This document shows positions 42,539-51,513 of a DNA stretch of 56,150 bases, in pieces. The DNA is taken from assembly GCF_025567365.1 (NCBI RefSeq), contig NZ_JAOQJG010000009.1, forward strand, positions 1 to 56,150. Reading direction: 5' to 3'. How positions within the stretch are numbered: position 1 is the first letter of the stretch; the number at the start of each line of letters is the position of its first letter. Position numbers and translations under genes: made by a program. Source of the stretch: Anaerostipes amylophilus. GTDB taxonomy: Bacteria > Bacillota > Clostridia > Lachnospirales > Lachnospiraceae. Under the pieces are notes generated by a model. That model searched no databases and was not told the origin of the DNA. It was given only the letters and a program-made list of their open reading frames with translations.

Positions 42539-43345
42539 TTATTTTTTAAGCATAACAACAACTTTACGATAAGGATCCTTACCTTCGCTCTTTGTAATCA
42601 CTTCCGGATCTCTCTGCAATGCAGAATGGATGATTCTACGCTCATTTGGATTCATTGGTTCTAAGTAAATTGGTTTTTTATTCTTCTTTACTTTATACGC
42701 AATGCTTCCTGCTAATTTCTCTAAAGTCTGCTGTCTTCTTTCTCTGTAATTTTCTGTATCAAGCTTGATCTTTACAAAAGAATCGCTCTCTTTATTTACA
42801 TAAAGACTGATAAGATACTGCAGGGCATCCAGTGTCTGTCCATGCTTACCGATCAATGCACCCATCTTCTCTCCAGATACATTGATGTTTAATACGTTAT
42901 CTCTGCGGTTATAGTAAAGATTTAACTTTGGATCAAGTCCCATCGCTCTTAACACTTCATCCAAATACTTTTCAGTATCTTTAATGATCTGATCAATATT
43001 CTCTGGTGTCTTATTCTTCTTAGTTTCCTTTACAGGAACCTCTTCTTTTGCTTTAGAACTCTTCTTAGGCTGACGATTTGATTTCTCATCTGCCGTCTTC
43101 GCTGGTTTCTTTTCAACCTTTTTCTTAGGTTTTTCTTTTTCTATTGTCTGAGACTTAACTTCTGTCTCTTTCTTTTCTTCTTCTTTAATTTCAATGATGA
43201 CTGGTTTCTTAAACAGCCCAAAAAAGCCATTACTTCCCTGATCGATCACTGTATACTTGAGGTCTGTACTTGGAATTCCCAACTCCATTGCAGCATTCAT
43301 AACTGCATCAGATTCAGTTTTTCCAGTGAATCTCTTTGCTGACAT
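42539..43345 (-). CDS. jag: RNA-binding protein Jag (KhpB, SpoIIIJ-associated)
   Basis: 268 residues. Jag-N domain (about 1-52, ending FFGLFKKPVIIEI), a Lys/Glu/Pro-rich linker (about 55-120), a KH domain with GEKMGALIGKHGQTLDALQY, and a C-terminal R3H domain (MNPNERRIIHSALQRDPEV). Widely found next to yidC; forms an RNA-binding complex affecting cell elongation in other Firmicutes. Two bases after the yidC stop. Confidence 0.94.
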   Translation of the reverse strand: MSAKRFTGKTESDAVMNAAMELGIPSTDLKYTVIDQGSNGFFGLFKKPVIIEIKEEEKKETEVKSQTIEKEKPKKKVEKKPAKTADEKSNRQPKKSSKAKEEVPVKETKKNKTPENIDQIIKDTEKYLDEVLRAMGLDPKLNLYYNRRDNVLNINVSGEKMGALIGKHGQTLDALQYLISLYVNKESDSFVKIKLDTENYRERRQQTLEKLAGSIAYKVKKNKKPIYLEPMNPNERRIIHSALQRDPEVITKSEGKDPYRKVVVMLKK

Positions 43346-43347
43346 CC

Positions 43348-44346
43348 TTATTTACCCCCTTTGTTTTTGTTGAGTGCATTCGCTTTAGAAGCAATTCCTC
43401 CTTTAGAATTTCCTGAATAATCAATATTCTTTGTTGATTTCAGATTTGCATTCTTCTTAATGCTGGAATCTGTACCTTGCAGTCCCTGCTGTTCAGCCTG
43501 TGCTCCCAACATCTTTTCATAAAGAGAAGGACCTTTTTTCTTTCTTTTCTTAGCTGCCTTCTCACGACTTTTTTCAATAATCTTATCCATATCAGCATGA
43601 TCATAATGGTAATTAAACGCAACCTGCTGAATATACTGGAATAAAGCACTCGCTGTCCAGTAAATACCAATACCGATTGGTAATGAAATACACATTACAA
43701 ATGACATTAACGGCATTGTGTACATCATACTCTTTGTCATTCCTGCTCCTGGTGTACTTTCATCCATCTGATTTGTAGACATAGATGTTTTTGCACTTAA
43801 GAACTGAAAAATAAATGATAATACAGGGATGATCAGTAATGGAGTTAATCTGAATCCTGGTGCTGAATTTAAATCCATACCTAAAAATAGATTTGGATGA
43901 TACTGTGTATCATGTGCAATCTGAGGAATATAAGTATTAACACCACGAATTACATAATACAGTGCCATGATGATCGGAAACTGAATTAATGTTGGTAAAC
44001 ATCCACCAGTTGGACTTGAACCATACTTTTCATAAACTTTCTGCATCTCTTCATTCTGTTTCATCATAGATGCCTGGTCTCTTTTGTTACGATATTTCTT
44101 AGTGATCTTATTGATCTCTGGCTGCATATGCTGATTGATCTTCATAGATCTCTGCTGTTTCATTGTTAATGGTAATAAAATTAACTTAGAAACTAATGTA
44201 AATAAAATAATACATAAACCAACATTATAGATACCCATTGTTGCTAATCCACTATAGATTGCTCGAATGATCCAACCAAAAATAATTACAAACGGAGTTA
44301 AAATACCTCCGGTGCCCGTAGTCTGGGCTTGTGCCAATAACATCAT
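43348..44346 (-). CDS. yidC: Membrane protein insertase YidC (Oxa1/SpoIIIJ)
   Basis: 332 residues with five predicted transmembrane segments, without the large periplasmic domain of Gram-negative YidC. Conserved positions are the IILFTLVSKLILLPLT helix, MQPEINKITKKYRNKRDQ cytosolic hairpin and SPTGGCLPTLIQFPIIMALY. A Lys-rich tail suits ribosome contact. Start chosen as ATG at 44346, overlapping the yidD stop (ATGA) with AAAGGTG upstream; a GTG nine bases earlier is also possible. Confidence 0.94.
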   Translation of the reverse strand: MMLLAQAQTTGTGGILTPFVIIFGWIIRAIYSGLATMGIYNVGLCIILFTLVSKLILLPLTMKQQRSMKINQHMQPEINKITKKYRNKRDQASMMKQNEEMQKVYEKYGSSPTGGCLPTLIQFPIIMALYYVIRGVNTYIPQIAHDTQYHPNLFLGMDLNSAPGFRLTPLLIIPVLSFIFQFLSAKTSMSTNQMDESTPGAGMTKSMMYTMPLMSFVMCISLPIGIGIYWTASALFQYIQQVAFNYHYDHADMDKIIEKSREKAAKKRKKKGPSLYEKMLGAQAEQQGLQGTDSSIKKNANLKSTKNIDYSGNSKGGIASKANALNKNKGGK

Positions 44347-44585
44347 TTTTTGCACCTTTTTCCTTTCCTGACTTCCGGAACAGGGTCATATCCGCCTTTT
44401 GAAAATGGATTACATCGTAATATTCTAAAAATTGCCAAAAGACTCCCTTTGACAACTCCGTGCTTCTCCAATGCTTCTATGGCATATTCCGAACAAGTCG
44501 GAACATAAATACATGTTCCTCTTCCCTTTAATTTCGATAAATATTTTCTGTAAAACCTGATAATGGATATTAAAATCTTCTTCAA
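44343..44585 (-). CDS. yidD: Membrane protein insertion efficiency factor YidD
   Basis: 80 residues, typical length. CIYVPTCSEYAIEALEKHG and RILRCNPFSKGGYDPVPE are the family signature with three conserved Cys. It overlaps both rnpA and yidC by four bases, in the standard rpmH-rnpA-yidD-yidC order. Confidence 0.95.
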   Translation of the reverse strand: MKKILISIIRFYRKYLSKLKGRGTCIYVPTCSEYAIEALEKHGVVKGSLLAIFRILRCNPFSKGGYDPVPEVRKGKRCKK

Positions 44586-44929
44586 TTGTGTTCAACTCTT
44601 CTTAGATGATGCAGATCTACCAAATGTAAAAATGCACTTTCAATCGTATGGCAGTCCTTTCCTTTTGCAGTTTGTCTTGCAATTACTACCATATCATATC
44701 CTGTTTTTAAATTATCCTGATTCAAACGATAGCTTTCACGAATTAAGCGTGTAGTTCTATGACGCACTACACTATTTCCAACTTTTTTACTTACTGATAT
44801 TCCCAGACGGTTATATTCTAGGTCATTCTTCCTATAATAAAGGACCAAGTACTTATTAGCTTTGGATTTTCCTTCATTATATACCATCTGGAACTCTTTA
44901 TTATTTCTTAATGAATGATAATTTTTCAT
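44582..44929 (-). CDS. rnpA: Ribonuclease P protein component
   Basis: 115 residues; protein cofactor of RNase P for tRNA 5' maturation. N-terminal SLRNNKEFQMVYNEGKS and LGISVSKKVGNSVVRHR are recognisable. The RNR motif is modified: VVRHRTTRLIRESYR has His where Asn is usual. Overlaps yidD by four bases. An attenuator-like hairpin separates it from rpmH. Confidence 0.94.
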   Translation of the reverse strand: MKNYHSLRNNKEFQMVYNEGKSKANKYLVLYYRKNDLEYNRLGISVSKKVGNSVVRHRTTRLIRESYRLNQDNLKTGYDMVVIARQTAKGKDCHTIESAFLHLVDLHHLRRVEHN

Positions 44930-44955
44930 GGTTCTCTTCCTTATTAATAGAGAAA

Positions 44956-44980
44956 AGAAAAGGTCACATCTCTGCGACCT
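44956..44980 (-). terminator. Attenuator-like hairpin between rpmH and rnpA
   Basis: Minus strand AGGTCGCA / TGTGACCT (one G-U pair) with a four-base loop, starting within the rpmH stop codon and followed by TTTTCTTTT. It probably lowers transcription into rnpA relative to rpmH. Confidence 0.55.
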
Positions 44981-45113
44981 AAGCTGATAATCTATTTCTT
45001 CCTTTTGCTCTTCTGCTCTTCAGAACTTTTCTTCCGTTTGCAGTGCTCATTCTTTTTCTAAATCCATGAACCTTAGATCTCTGTCTTTTCTTTGGCTGAA
45101 ATGTCATTTTCAT
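44979..45113 (-). CDS. rpmH: 50S ribosomal protein L34
   Basis: 44 residues, the standard length, extremely basic: MKMTFQPKKRQRSKVHGF, RKRMSTANGRKVLKSRRAKG, RNRLSA. ATG at 45113 follows GGAGGTG by seven bases. First gene of the rpmH-rnpA-yidD-yidC-jag cluster, divergent from dnaA across oriC. Confidence 0.97.
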   Translation of the reverse strand: MKMTFQPKKRQRSKVHGFRKRMSTANGRKVLKSRRAKGRNRLSA

Positions 45114-45185
45114 TCTAAAACACCTCCTTAACAAAATTTTATGCGTTATATATATGAATAATATATTCGTAAAAACATCACTCCT

Positions 45186-45215
45186 ATTATAGACAGAGAA
45201 ATGCCAAAAAGTCAA
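45186..45215 (-). promoter_or_regulatory. Promoter of rpmH
   Basis: Minus strand TTGACT (45210-45215), 18 bases, TATAAT (45186-45191), 70 bases upstream of the rpmH start. Confidence 0.75.
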
Positions 45216-45278
45216 GTAAATTCTACGCTTTTTTCACTTTCTTATGTATTTTCATATATATTGTGGTTTGCACGAAAG

Positions 45279-45464
45279 TTATCCACAATTTGTAGATAAC
45301 TTGTGCATAACTTGGTGATAAAATGTGGGCAATAAACACACAAAATGTCGAATTGCCTTATTTTATCACGTTTTTCAACCTGTGTATAATGTGGAATAAC
45401 TTATCCACAATATGTGGGCAACTTTTATTTTTCGATTGAAAAAAGAAATCTTTTGTTATACACT
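45279..45464. other. oriC: oriC, upstream DnaA-box cluster (rpmH-dnaA gap)
   Basis: The 405-base gap between rpmH and dnaA holds a DnaA-box cluster. Perfect TTATCCACA at 45279 and 45401; reverse boxes TTATCTACA (45291), TTATGCACA (45302), TTATACACA (45381) and two TTGCCCACA (45324, 45413); a weak TTATCACCA (45313); and TTATACACT (45456) over the dnaA -10. This corresponds to the incAB part of a Bacillus-type bipartite origin. Confidence 0.88.
45436..45464 (+). promoter_or_regulatory. Promoter of dnaA
   Basis: TTGAAA (45436-45441), 17 bases, TACACT (45459-45464), with a DnaA-box-like TTATACACT overlapping the -10, which suits DnaA autoregulation. Confidence 0.5.
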
Positions 45465-45518
45465 AAATATAGTGCCGTACTATGCACATTTATAAAAATA
45501 TGATTTAGAAAGGGATTT

Positions 45519-46862
45519 ATGTTATCCATGAAAAACGAAATTGAGAAAATTTGGGATGATGTATTAGTCAAGCTTGAGCAAGAGCATGACGTTTCCAGTG
45601 CTGCAATTAATGCCTGGATTAAACCATTACATATTAAAGATGTCCAGTCCAATAAGATAATTCTTTCTCTGGATGCTAAATATGATGAGCGGGGTATTCA
45701 ATTTATTAAGAAAAAAATGTACGATTTTTATATTTCCCTTGCTATTTCCGATCTTACCGGCAAGAAATACGATATAGAGGTTGAGCTAGAAAAAGATGGA
45801 GAAAAACCAAAACAAACTCCTGCTGCTACACCTGAACATGACAATAATAACTTAAATCCCCGTTATACTTTTGATACATTCGTAATCGGTGACAATAACC
45901 GCATGGCACATGCTGCCAGTATTGCTGTTGCGGAAGCTCCAGCGGAAGCCTATAATCCGCTGTTTTTATATGGAGGTGCAGGTCTTGGAAAGACTCATTT
46001 AATGCACTCCATCGCACATTATATCATTGAACATAATAGTTCTTTGAATGTTTTATATGTAACAAGTGAAGATTTTACAAATGAAGTTATCAATTCAATT
46101 CAGCACAAAAAACAGGAAGAGTTGCGCAGTAAATACCGTAATATCGATGTTTTATTAGTCGATGATATTCAGTTCGTTATTGGTAAAGAAAGTACACAGC
46201 AGGAATTTTTCCATACCTTTAATGCACTTTATAACTCTAAAAAACAAATTATTCTTTCCTCTGATAAACCTCCAAAAGAGCTGGATGTATTAGAAGAAAG
46301 ACTCCGGAGCCGTTTCAGCTGGGGACTTCCAGTTGATATCCAACCTCCAAACTATGAAACAAAGGTTGCAATCCTCAGAAAACGTGCAGAATTAGACAAT
46401 ATTTATATTGATGATGAAATTTTTGATTACATTGCAACACACATTAAGTCTAATATTCGTGACCTCGAAGGTGCATTAAACAAAATTAAGGTTTATTCCA
46501 AATTAAATAAAAAACCAATTGACCTTGAATTATCCAAAATTGCTCTTCAAGATCTAATCGATAATAAAACAAAACAGGCTATTACACCTGAATTGATCAT
46601 GCAGACAGTTGCTGAACATTTTAATATTCAGACAAGTGATATCATCTCAAAAAAACGCAGTCATGATATTGCTTATCCACGGCAGATCTGTATGTATTTG
46701 TGTAAGAAAATGACAGATCAATCACTCGTTAAAATTGGTGAGATCATTGGTAAGAGGGATCACTCTACTGTGATTCATGGTATTGAGAAAATTGAAAAAG
46801 ATCTTGAAAAAGACCCTGAATTAAGCAAGGTTATTGAAGTTATCACCAAAAAGATGGATTAA
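45519..46862 (+). CDS. dnaA: Chromosomal replication initiator DnaA
   Basis: 447 residues. Domain I at the N-terminus, a short domain II linker (DGEKPKQTPAATPEHDNN), the AAA+ domain with Walker A GGAGLGKTHL and Walker B VLLVDDIQF, and domain IV with the DNA-binding signature RDHSTVIHGIEKI. The ATG at 45519 is preceded by AGAAAGGG; another ATG lies at codon 4. Codons 2-4 read TTATCCATG, close to a DnaA box. Confidence 0.97.
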   Translation: MLSMKNEIEKIWDDVLVKLEQEHDVSSAAINAWIKPLHIKDVQSNKIILSLDAKYDERGIQFIKKKMYDFYISLAISDLTGKKYDIEVELEKDGEKPKQTPAATPEHDNNNLNPRYTFDTFVIGDNNRMAHAASIAVAEAPAEAYNPLFLYGGAGLGKTHLMHSIAHYIIEHNSSLNVLYVTSEDFTNEVINSIQHKKQEELRSKYRNIDVLLVDDIQFVIGKESTQQEFFHTFNALYNSKKQIILSSDKPPKELDVLEERLRSRFSWGLPVDIQPPNYETKVAILRKRAELDNIYIDDEIFDYIATHIKSNIRDLEGALNKIKVYSKLNKKPIDLELSKIALQDLIDNKTKQAITPELIMQTVAEHFNIQTSDIISKKRSHDIAYPRQICMYLCKKMTDQSLVKIGEIIGKRDHSTVIHGIEKIEKDLEKDPELSKVIEVITKKMD

Positions 46863-46891
46863 TTTTTATTTTTTTCACATTTTATCGTTAG

Positions 46892-47110
46892 TTATCCACA
46901 TTTTCTGTGGATAAGCTGTGGATATTCTGTGTATTATTGTTTTTGCAATTTTAGGTGATGTTGATAAGTTCACGATTATCCTCTGATTTTCATCAACTTT
47001 TGAACATTTTATCAACCCTTATAAAGCTTTATCCTTAGCGGTTTTTTAAGGTTATCCCCATATCCACAGCTACTACGACTATTACTACGACTTTTATTTA
47101 TTTATTTAAC
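46892..47110. other. oriC: oriC, unwinding region with DnaA boxes and DnaA-trios
   Basis: The 282-base dnaA-dnaN gap contains TTATCCACA (46892), its inverted partner TGTGGATAA (46906), ATATCCACA (reverse, 46917), and at the far end TTATCCCCA (47052) plus TATCCACAG (47061). Directly after these come TAC TAC GAC TAT TAC TAC GAC triplets (47071-47091) and AT-only DNA (47092-47108). This is the DnaA box / DnaA-trio / melting-region order of the Bacillus basal unwinding system. Confidence 0.85.
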
Positions 47111-47132
47111 AACAATCTGACACCGAAAGGAG

Positions 47133-47141
47133 TTATTCACA
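47133..47141 (+). promoter_or_regulatory. DnaA-box-like site in the dnaN leader
   Basis: TTATTCACA fits the TTATNCACA consensus and lies between the AAAGGAG ribosome site (47125-47131) and the dnaN ATG, which are 13 bases apart. Confidence 0.45.
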
Positions 47142-47144
47142 ATT

Positions 47145-48248
47145 ATGAAAATCATATGTACAAAATCTAATTTAGTGCATGCTGTTTCCATTGTTTCAAA
47201 AGCAGTATCAAATAATACGACTCTTCCAATTTTGAAATGTATCTTAATTGAGGCAGTTGCAGGAAATATCAGATTAACAGCAAATGATATGGAACTTGGA
47301 ATTGAAACAACCATTGATGGTCATATTGATGCACCTGGTAAAATTGCAATTGAAGCAAAACTTTTTTCTGAAATTGTACGAAAATTACCAGATAATGATG
47401 TAATGATAGAAACTGATGATCAGTATAAAGCAACGATTACTTGTGAAAAAGCATGCTTTCAGATTATGGGACAGGAAGGAGAAGAATTTCCTTCTTTACC
47501 AGAGATTGAGAAAAATCAAAGCATCACTTTGTCACAGTTTTCATTAAAAGAAGTAATTCGTCAAACAATTTTTTCAATTTCTGACAATGAAAATACAAAA
47601 TTAATGACTGGTGAATTATTTGAAGTGAAAGATGACCAATTAAGTGTTGTATCTTTGGATGGTCATCGAATCTCTATTCGACATATTGAACTAAAAGATC
47701 ATTATGATCCGTTTAAAGTTGTTGTCCCTGGTAAAACTTTACAGGAAATTGTTAAGATCATTTCCGGAGAAATGGACGAAAATGTTTCAATTTATGTAAC
47801 TTCAAAACATATTTTATTTGAATTTGATAATACAAGAGTTGTTTCAAGATTGCTAGAAGGGGAATATTATAAGATAAGTCAGATGTTATCCAGCGATTAT
47901 GAAACAAAAATCATAATTAACAAAAAAGAATTTTTAAATTGTATCGACAGAGCGAGTCTTTTGATTCGTGAATCTGATAAAAAACCAATAATTATCAATA
48001 TTACGGATCATTCATTAAAATTAAATATCAATTCTTTCTTTGGATCAATGGAAGAAGAAATTTTGATCCAAAAAGAAGGAAGAGATCTCTTAATTGGCTT
48101 TAATCCTAAGTTTTTAATGGATGTTCTTCGAGTAATCGATGATGAAGAAATCAATATTTATCTTGTAAATCCGAAAGCACCTTGTTATATCAAAGATGAT
48201 GCCGGAACATATAATTATCTGATTCTTCCGGTTAATTTTAATCATTAG
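47145..48248 (+). CDS. dnaN: DNA polymerase III beta sliding clamp
   Basis: 367 residues, three-domain clamp. MKIICTKSNLVHAVSIVSKAV start, SLDGHRISIRHIEL in the middle domain, and a C-terminal NAPCYIKDDxGxYNYLILPV-like end (KAPCYIKDDAGTYNYLILPV). The ribosome site is unusually distant (about 13 bases) from the only usable start. First gene after the unwinding region. Confidence 0.96.
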   Translation: MKIICTKSNLVHAVSIVSKAVSNNTTLPILKCILIEAVAGNIRLTANDMELGIETTIDGHIDAPGKIAIEAKLFSEIVRKLPDNDVMIETDDQYKATITCEKACFQIMGQEGEEFPSLPEIEKNQSITLSQFSLKEVIRQTIFSISDNENTKLMTGELFEVKDDQLSVVSLDGHRISIRHIELKDHYDPFKVVVPGKTLQEIVKIISGEMDENVSIYVTSKHILFEFDNTRVVSRLLEGEYYKISQMLSSDYETKIIINKKEFLNCIDRASLLIRESDKKPIIINITDHSLKLNINSFFGSMEEEILIQKEGRDLLIGFNPKFLMDVLRVIDDEEINIYLVNPKAPCYIKDDAGTYNYLILPVNFNH

Positions 48249-48262
48249 AAAGGATTTTTTAG

Positions 48263-48469
48263 ATGGAAATTAAACTTAAAGATGAATTTATTAAACTTGG
48301 TCAGGCATTAAAAGCTGCTGGACTGGTAGATTCTGGAGTTGTAGCAAAAATTGTCATTCAGGATGGAGAAGTTCTTGTAAACGGAGAAGTTGAAACAAGA
48401 AGAGGAAAAAAATTATATGGCGGTGAAGTTGTGTCTTTTGATGGACAGGAAATTCGCATTGTAAAATAG
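48263..48469 (+). CDS. S4-domain RNA-binding protein (YaaA type)
   Basis: 68 residues, essentially one S4 domain: KLGQALKAAGLVDSGVVAKI and VLVNGEVETRRGKKL. Conserved between dnaN and recF in Firmicutes (yaaA of B. subtilis). AGAAAGGA precedes ATG; 14 bp after dnaN and 12 bp before recF. Confidence 0.93.
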   Translation: MEIKLKDEFIKLGQALKAAGLVDSGVVAKIVIQDGEVLVNGEVETRRGKKLYGGEVVSFDGQEIRIVK

Positions 48470-48481
48470 TGTGGGAGTAGT

Positions 48482-49567
48482 ATGATTATTAAATCTTTGG
48501 AATTAAAAAATTATCGGAATTATGATGAACTTTCCATGAATTTTGCGAGTGGAACCAATTTATTGTATGGAGATAATGCTCAGGGAAAGACTAATATTCT
48601 GGAATCTATTTATCTAAGTGCAACAACCAAATCGCATCGAGGAAACAAGGATCGAGAGTTAATAAAGTTTGAAGAAAATGAAGCTCACATAAGAATTCAT
48701 TTTGAAAAGCAGGGAATCGACCATCAGTTAGATATGCATCTTAAGAAAAATAAAGCAAAAGGTGTGGCAATTGACAAGATTCCGATCAGAAGATCAAGTG
48801 ATCTACTTGGGCAGATTCCGGTAATTTTGTTTTCTCCAGAAGATTTAAAGATCGTAAAAAGTGGTCCTAGTGAGAGAAGAAAATTTCTGGATATTGAATT
48901 GTCGCAGATGGAACGTCTGTATTTGTATCAACTGACAAATTATAATAAGATTTTGATACAGAGAAATAATTTATTAAAACAAATACGTTTTCAGAATAAT
49001 CTGATAGATACATTAGAAGCATGGGATATTCAACTTGTAAAATATGGTTCGGAAGTTATTAAATATCGTGAAAAATTTATCAAACATTTGGGTAAAGTCT
49101 GTCAAAAAATTCACAATAAATTAACTGGTGGAAAAGAACAAATTTTACTGGAATATGATCGCAATGTAGGGTATGATAGTTATTTAACGGAACTTAAAAA
49201 AAAGAGACAAAAAGATTTAAAATATTTTACAACGACTGTGGGACCGCATCGTGATGATATTAGTTTTGTTGTAAATGGAATCGATATCAGAAAATATGGT
49301 TCACAGGGGCAGCAAAGGACAGCAGCATTATCTTTAAAGCTGGCGCAGATTCAATTGATGCGTGAAGTGATGAAAGAATCACCGATCTTGCTGCTTGACG
49401 ATGTTTTGTCGGAGCTTGATAGTAATCGTAAGACGTATCTTTTGGAGAGTATTAAAGATACACAGACGATTATTACATGTACGGGCTTAGATGAATTTAT
49501 TAGTAAACACCTGCCAATTCAACGTATGTTTCAAATAAAAGCAGGAAAAATTGTAAAAGAAAATTAG
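48482..49567 (+). CDS. recF: DNA replication and repair protein RecF
   Basis: 361 residues, SMC-like ATPase. Walker A GDNAQGKTNILESI, signature GSQGQQRTAALSLKLAQ, Walker B PILLLDDVLSELD. N-terminus MIIKSLELKNYRNYDEL is typical. It acts in loading RecA at gaps. Nine bases before gyrB. Confidence 0.95.
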   Translation: MIIKSLELKNYRNYDELSMNFASGTNLLYGDNAQGKTNILESIYLSATTKSHRGNKDRELIKFEENEAHIRIHFEKQGIDHQLDMHLKKNKAKGVAIDKIPIRRSSDLLGQIPVILFSPEDLKIVKSGPSERRKFLDIELSQMERLYLYQLTNYNKILIQRNNLLKQIRFQNNLIDTLEAWDIQLVKYGSEVIKYREKFIKHLGKVCQKIHNKLTGGKEQILLEYDRNVGYDSYLTELKKKRQKDLKYFTTTVGPHRDDISFVVNGIDIRKYGSQGQQRTAALSLKLAQIQLMREVMKESPILLLDDVLSELDSNRKTYLLESIKDTQTIITCTGLDEFISKHLPIQRMFQIKAGKIVKEN

Positions 49568-49576
49568 GAGGAAACT

Positions 49577-51499
49577 ATGGGTACACAAAAAAATGGAGAA
49601 TATGGAGCTGATCAGATCCAGATTCTGGAAGGGTTAGAAGCTGTGCGTAAAAGACCCGGAATGTACATTGGAAGTACATCAGAAAAAGGACTTCATCATC
49701 TGGTATACGAAATTGTAGATAATGCCGTAGATGAATCTCTGGCTGGATTCTGTGATACGATCATCGTAACACTGAACAAAGACGGCTCTGTTACAGTCGA
49801 GGATAACGGGCGTGGAATTCCGGTTGGGATCAATAAGAAAAAAGGTGTATCCAGCGTTGAAGTTGTATTTACGATCCTTCATGCAGGAGGTAAGTTCGGC
49901 GGTGGAGGATACAAAGTATCTGGAGGACTTCATGGTGTAGGTTCTTCCGTTGTAAATGCTTTATCTGACTGGCTGGAAGTCACAGTCTGCAAAGAAGGAC
50001 ATGTTCATAAACAGCGTTATGAGAGAGGAAAGGTATGCTATCCGCTGAAAGTTCTCGGTGATACAGACAAGACTGGAACAACCGTTACATTTTATCCGGA
50101 TGCAACGATTTTTGAGACGATTGATTTTGATTACAATACATTGAAGAGACGATTAAGAGAGACAGCTTTCTTAACAAAGAACTTAAAGATCGTTTTAACA
50201 GATGACCGTGGGGAAGAACAGGTTTCAGAGACATTCCACTATGAAGGTGGTATCAAGGAATTCGTTGATTACCTGAATAAGGGAAAAGAAGCACTCTATC
50301 CAGAAGTTATTTATTGTGAGGGTGAGAAAGACGGAGTGTATGTTGAAGTTGCATTCCAGCATAATGATTCTTACAATGAGACATCCCTAAGTTTCGTAAA
50401 TAATATTATTACGCCAGAAGGTGGAACACATTTATCAGGGTTTAAGACGGCTTTAACAACTACTTTCAATGATTATGCAAGAAAGAATAACCTTCTGAAA
50501 GAGAAAGAAGATAACTTAAGTGGTGAAGATATCCGTGAAGGATTGACTTCAGTTATCAGTATCAAGATCGGGGAACCACAGTTTGAAGGTCAGACAAAAC
50601 AGAAGTTAGGAAACAGCGAGGCCAGAGGTGCTGTTAACAGCGTTTTATCTGAGCAGCTGAAATATTTCTTAGAGCAGAATCCTCAGGTTGCGAAAGTAAT
50701 CTGTGAGAAGGCTGTGCTTGCACAGAGAGCAAGAGATGCAGCAAGAAAGGCTCGTGATCTTACAAGAAGAAAGACTGCTCTTGACGGTATGAGTCTTCCA
50801 GGAAAACTTGCAGACTGTTCTGACAAGAATCCAGAGAATTGTGAAATCTATATCGTTGAGGGAGATTCTGCGGGTGGTTCAGCAAAGACAGCTCGTTCGC
50901 GTGCGACACAGGCAATCCTGCCTCTTCGTGGTAAGATCTTGAACGTTGAGAAGGCAAGACTTGATAAGGTTCTTGTGAACAAAGAGATCCAGGCGATGAT
51001 CACAGCGTTTGGTACGGGAATTCATGAAGATTTTGATATTGAGAAATTAAGATACCATAAGATCATCATCATGACGGATGCCGATGTCGATGGAGCACAT
51101 ATCGCAACATTGCTTCTGACGTTCATATACCGCTTTATGCCGGAATTGATCAAGCGAGGGTATGTATACCTTGCCCAACCGCCTCTTTACCGTGTAGAGA
51201 AGAATAAGAAGTTCTGGTACGCTTACAGTGATGAAGAATTGAACAACATTCTTCAGGAAATCGGACGAGATAACAATAACAAGATTCAGCGTTACAAAGG
51301 TCTTGGAGAGATGGATGCAGAGCAGTTATGGGATACAACCATGGATCCTGAGAAGAGAATTTTATTAAGAGTAAACCTTGATGAAGATTCTGCTTCAGAG
51401 ATCGATCTGACATTTACAACACTGATGGGTGATCAGGTAGAGCCAAGACGAGAATTTATCGAAGCAAACGCAAAATATGTGCAGAATCTTGATATTTAG
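49577..51499 (+). CDS. gyrB: DNA gyrase subunit B
   Basis: 640 residues. GHKL ATPase domain with EDNGRGIPVG and GLHGVGSSVVNALS; TOPRIM domain with EGDSAGGSAKTARSR and DADVDGAHIATLLL. GGAGG precedes ATG. From here through gyrA the codon choice shifts toward C/G-ending codons compared with dnaN and recF, as expected for strongly expressed genes. Confidence 0.97.
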   Translation: MGTQKNGEYGADQIQILEGLEAVRKRPGMYIGSTSEKGLHHLVYEIVDNAVDESLAGFCDTIIVTLNKDGSVTVEDNGRGIPVGINKKKGVSSVEVVFTILHAGGKFGGGGYKVSGGLHGVGSSVVNALSDWLEVTVCKEGHVHKQRYERGKVCYPLKVLGDTDKTGTTVTFYPDATIFETIDFDYNTLKRRLRETAFLTKNLKIVLTDDRGEEQVSETFHYEGGIKEFVDYLNKGKEALYPEVIYCEGEKDGVYVEVAFQHNDSYNETSLSFVNNIITPEGGTHLSGFKTALTTTFNDYARKNNLLKEKEDNLSGEDIREGLTSVISIKIGEPQFEGQTKQKLGNSEARGAVNSVLSEQLKYFLEQNPQVAKVICEKAVLAQRARDAARKARDLTRRKTALDGMSLPGKLADCSDKNPENCEIYIVEGDSAGGSAKTARSRATQAILPLRGKILNVEKARLDKVLVNKEIQAMITAFGTGIHEDFDIEKLRYHKIIIMTDADVDGAHIATLLLTFIYRFMPELIKRGYVYLAQPPLYRVEKNKKFWYAYSDEELNNILQEIGRDNNNKIQRYKGLGEMDAEQLWDTTMDPEKRILLRVNLDEDSASEIDLTFTTLMGDQVEPRREFIEANAKYVQNLDI

Positions 51500-51513
51500 G
51501 AAGGGAGAAACAA

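Noticed and set aside
45522..45530. DnaA box over the dnaA start codon
   Set aside because: TTATCCATG differs from the consensus at the last two conserved positions and is coding sequence; noted only in the gene entry.
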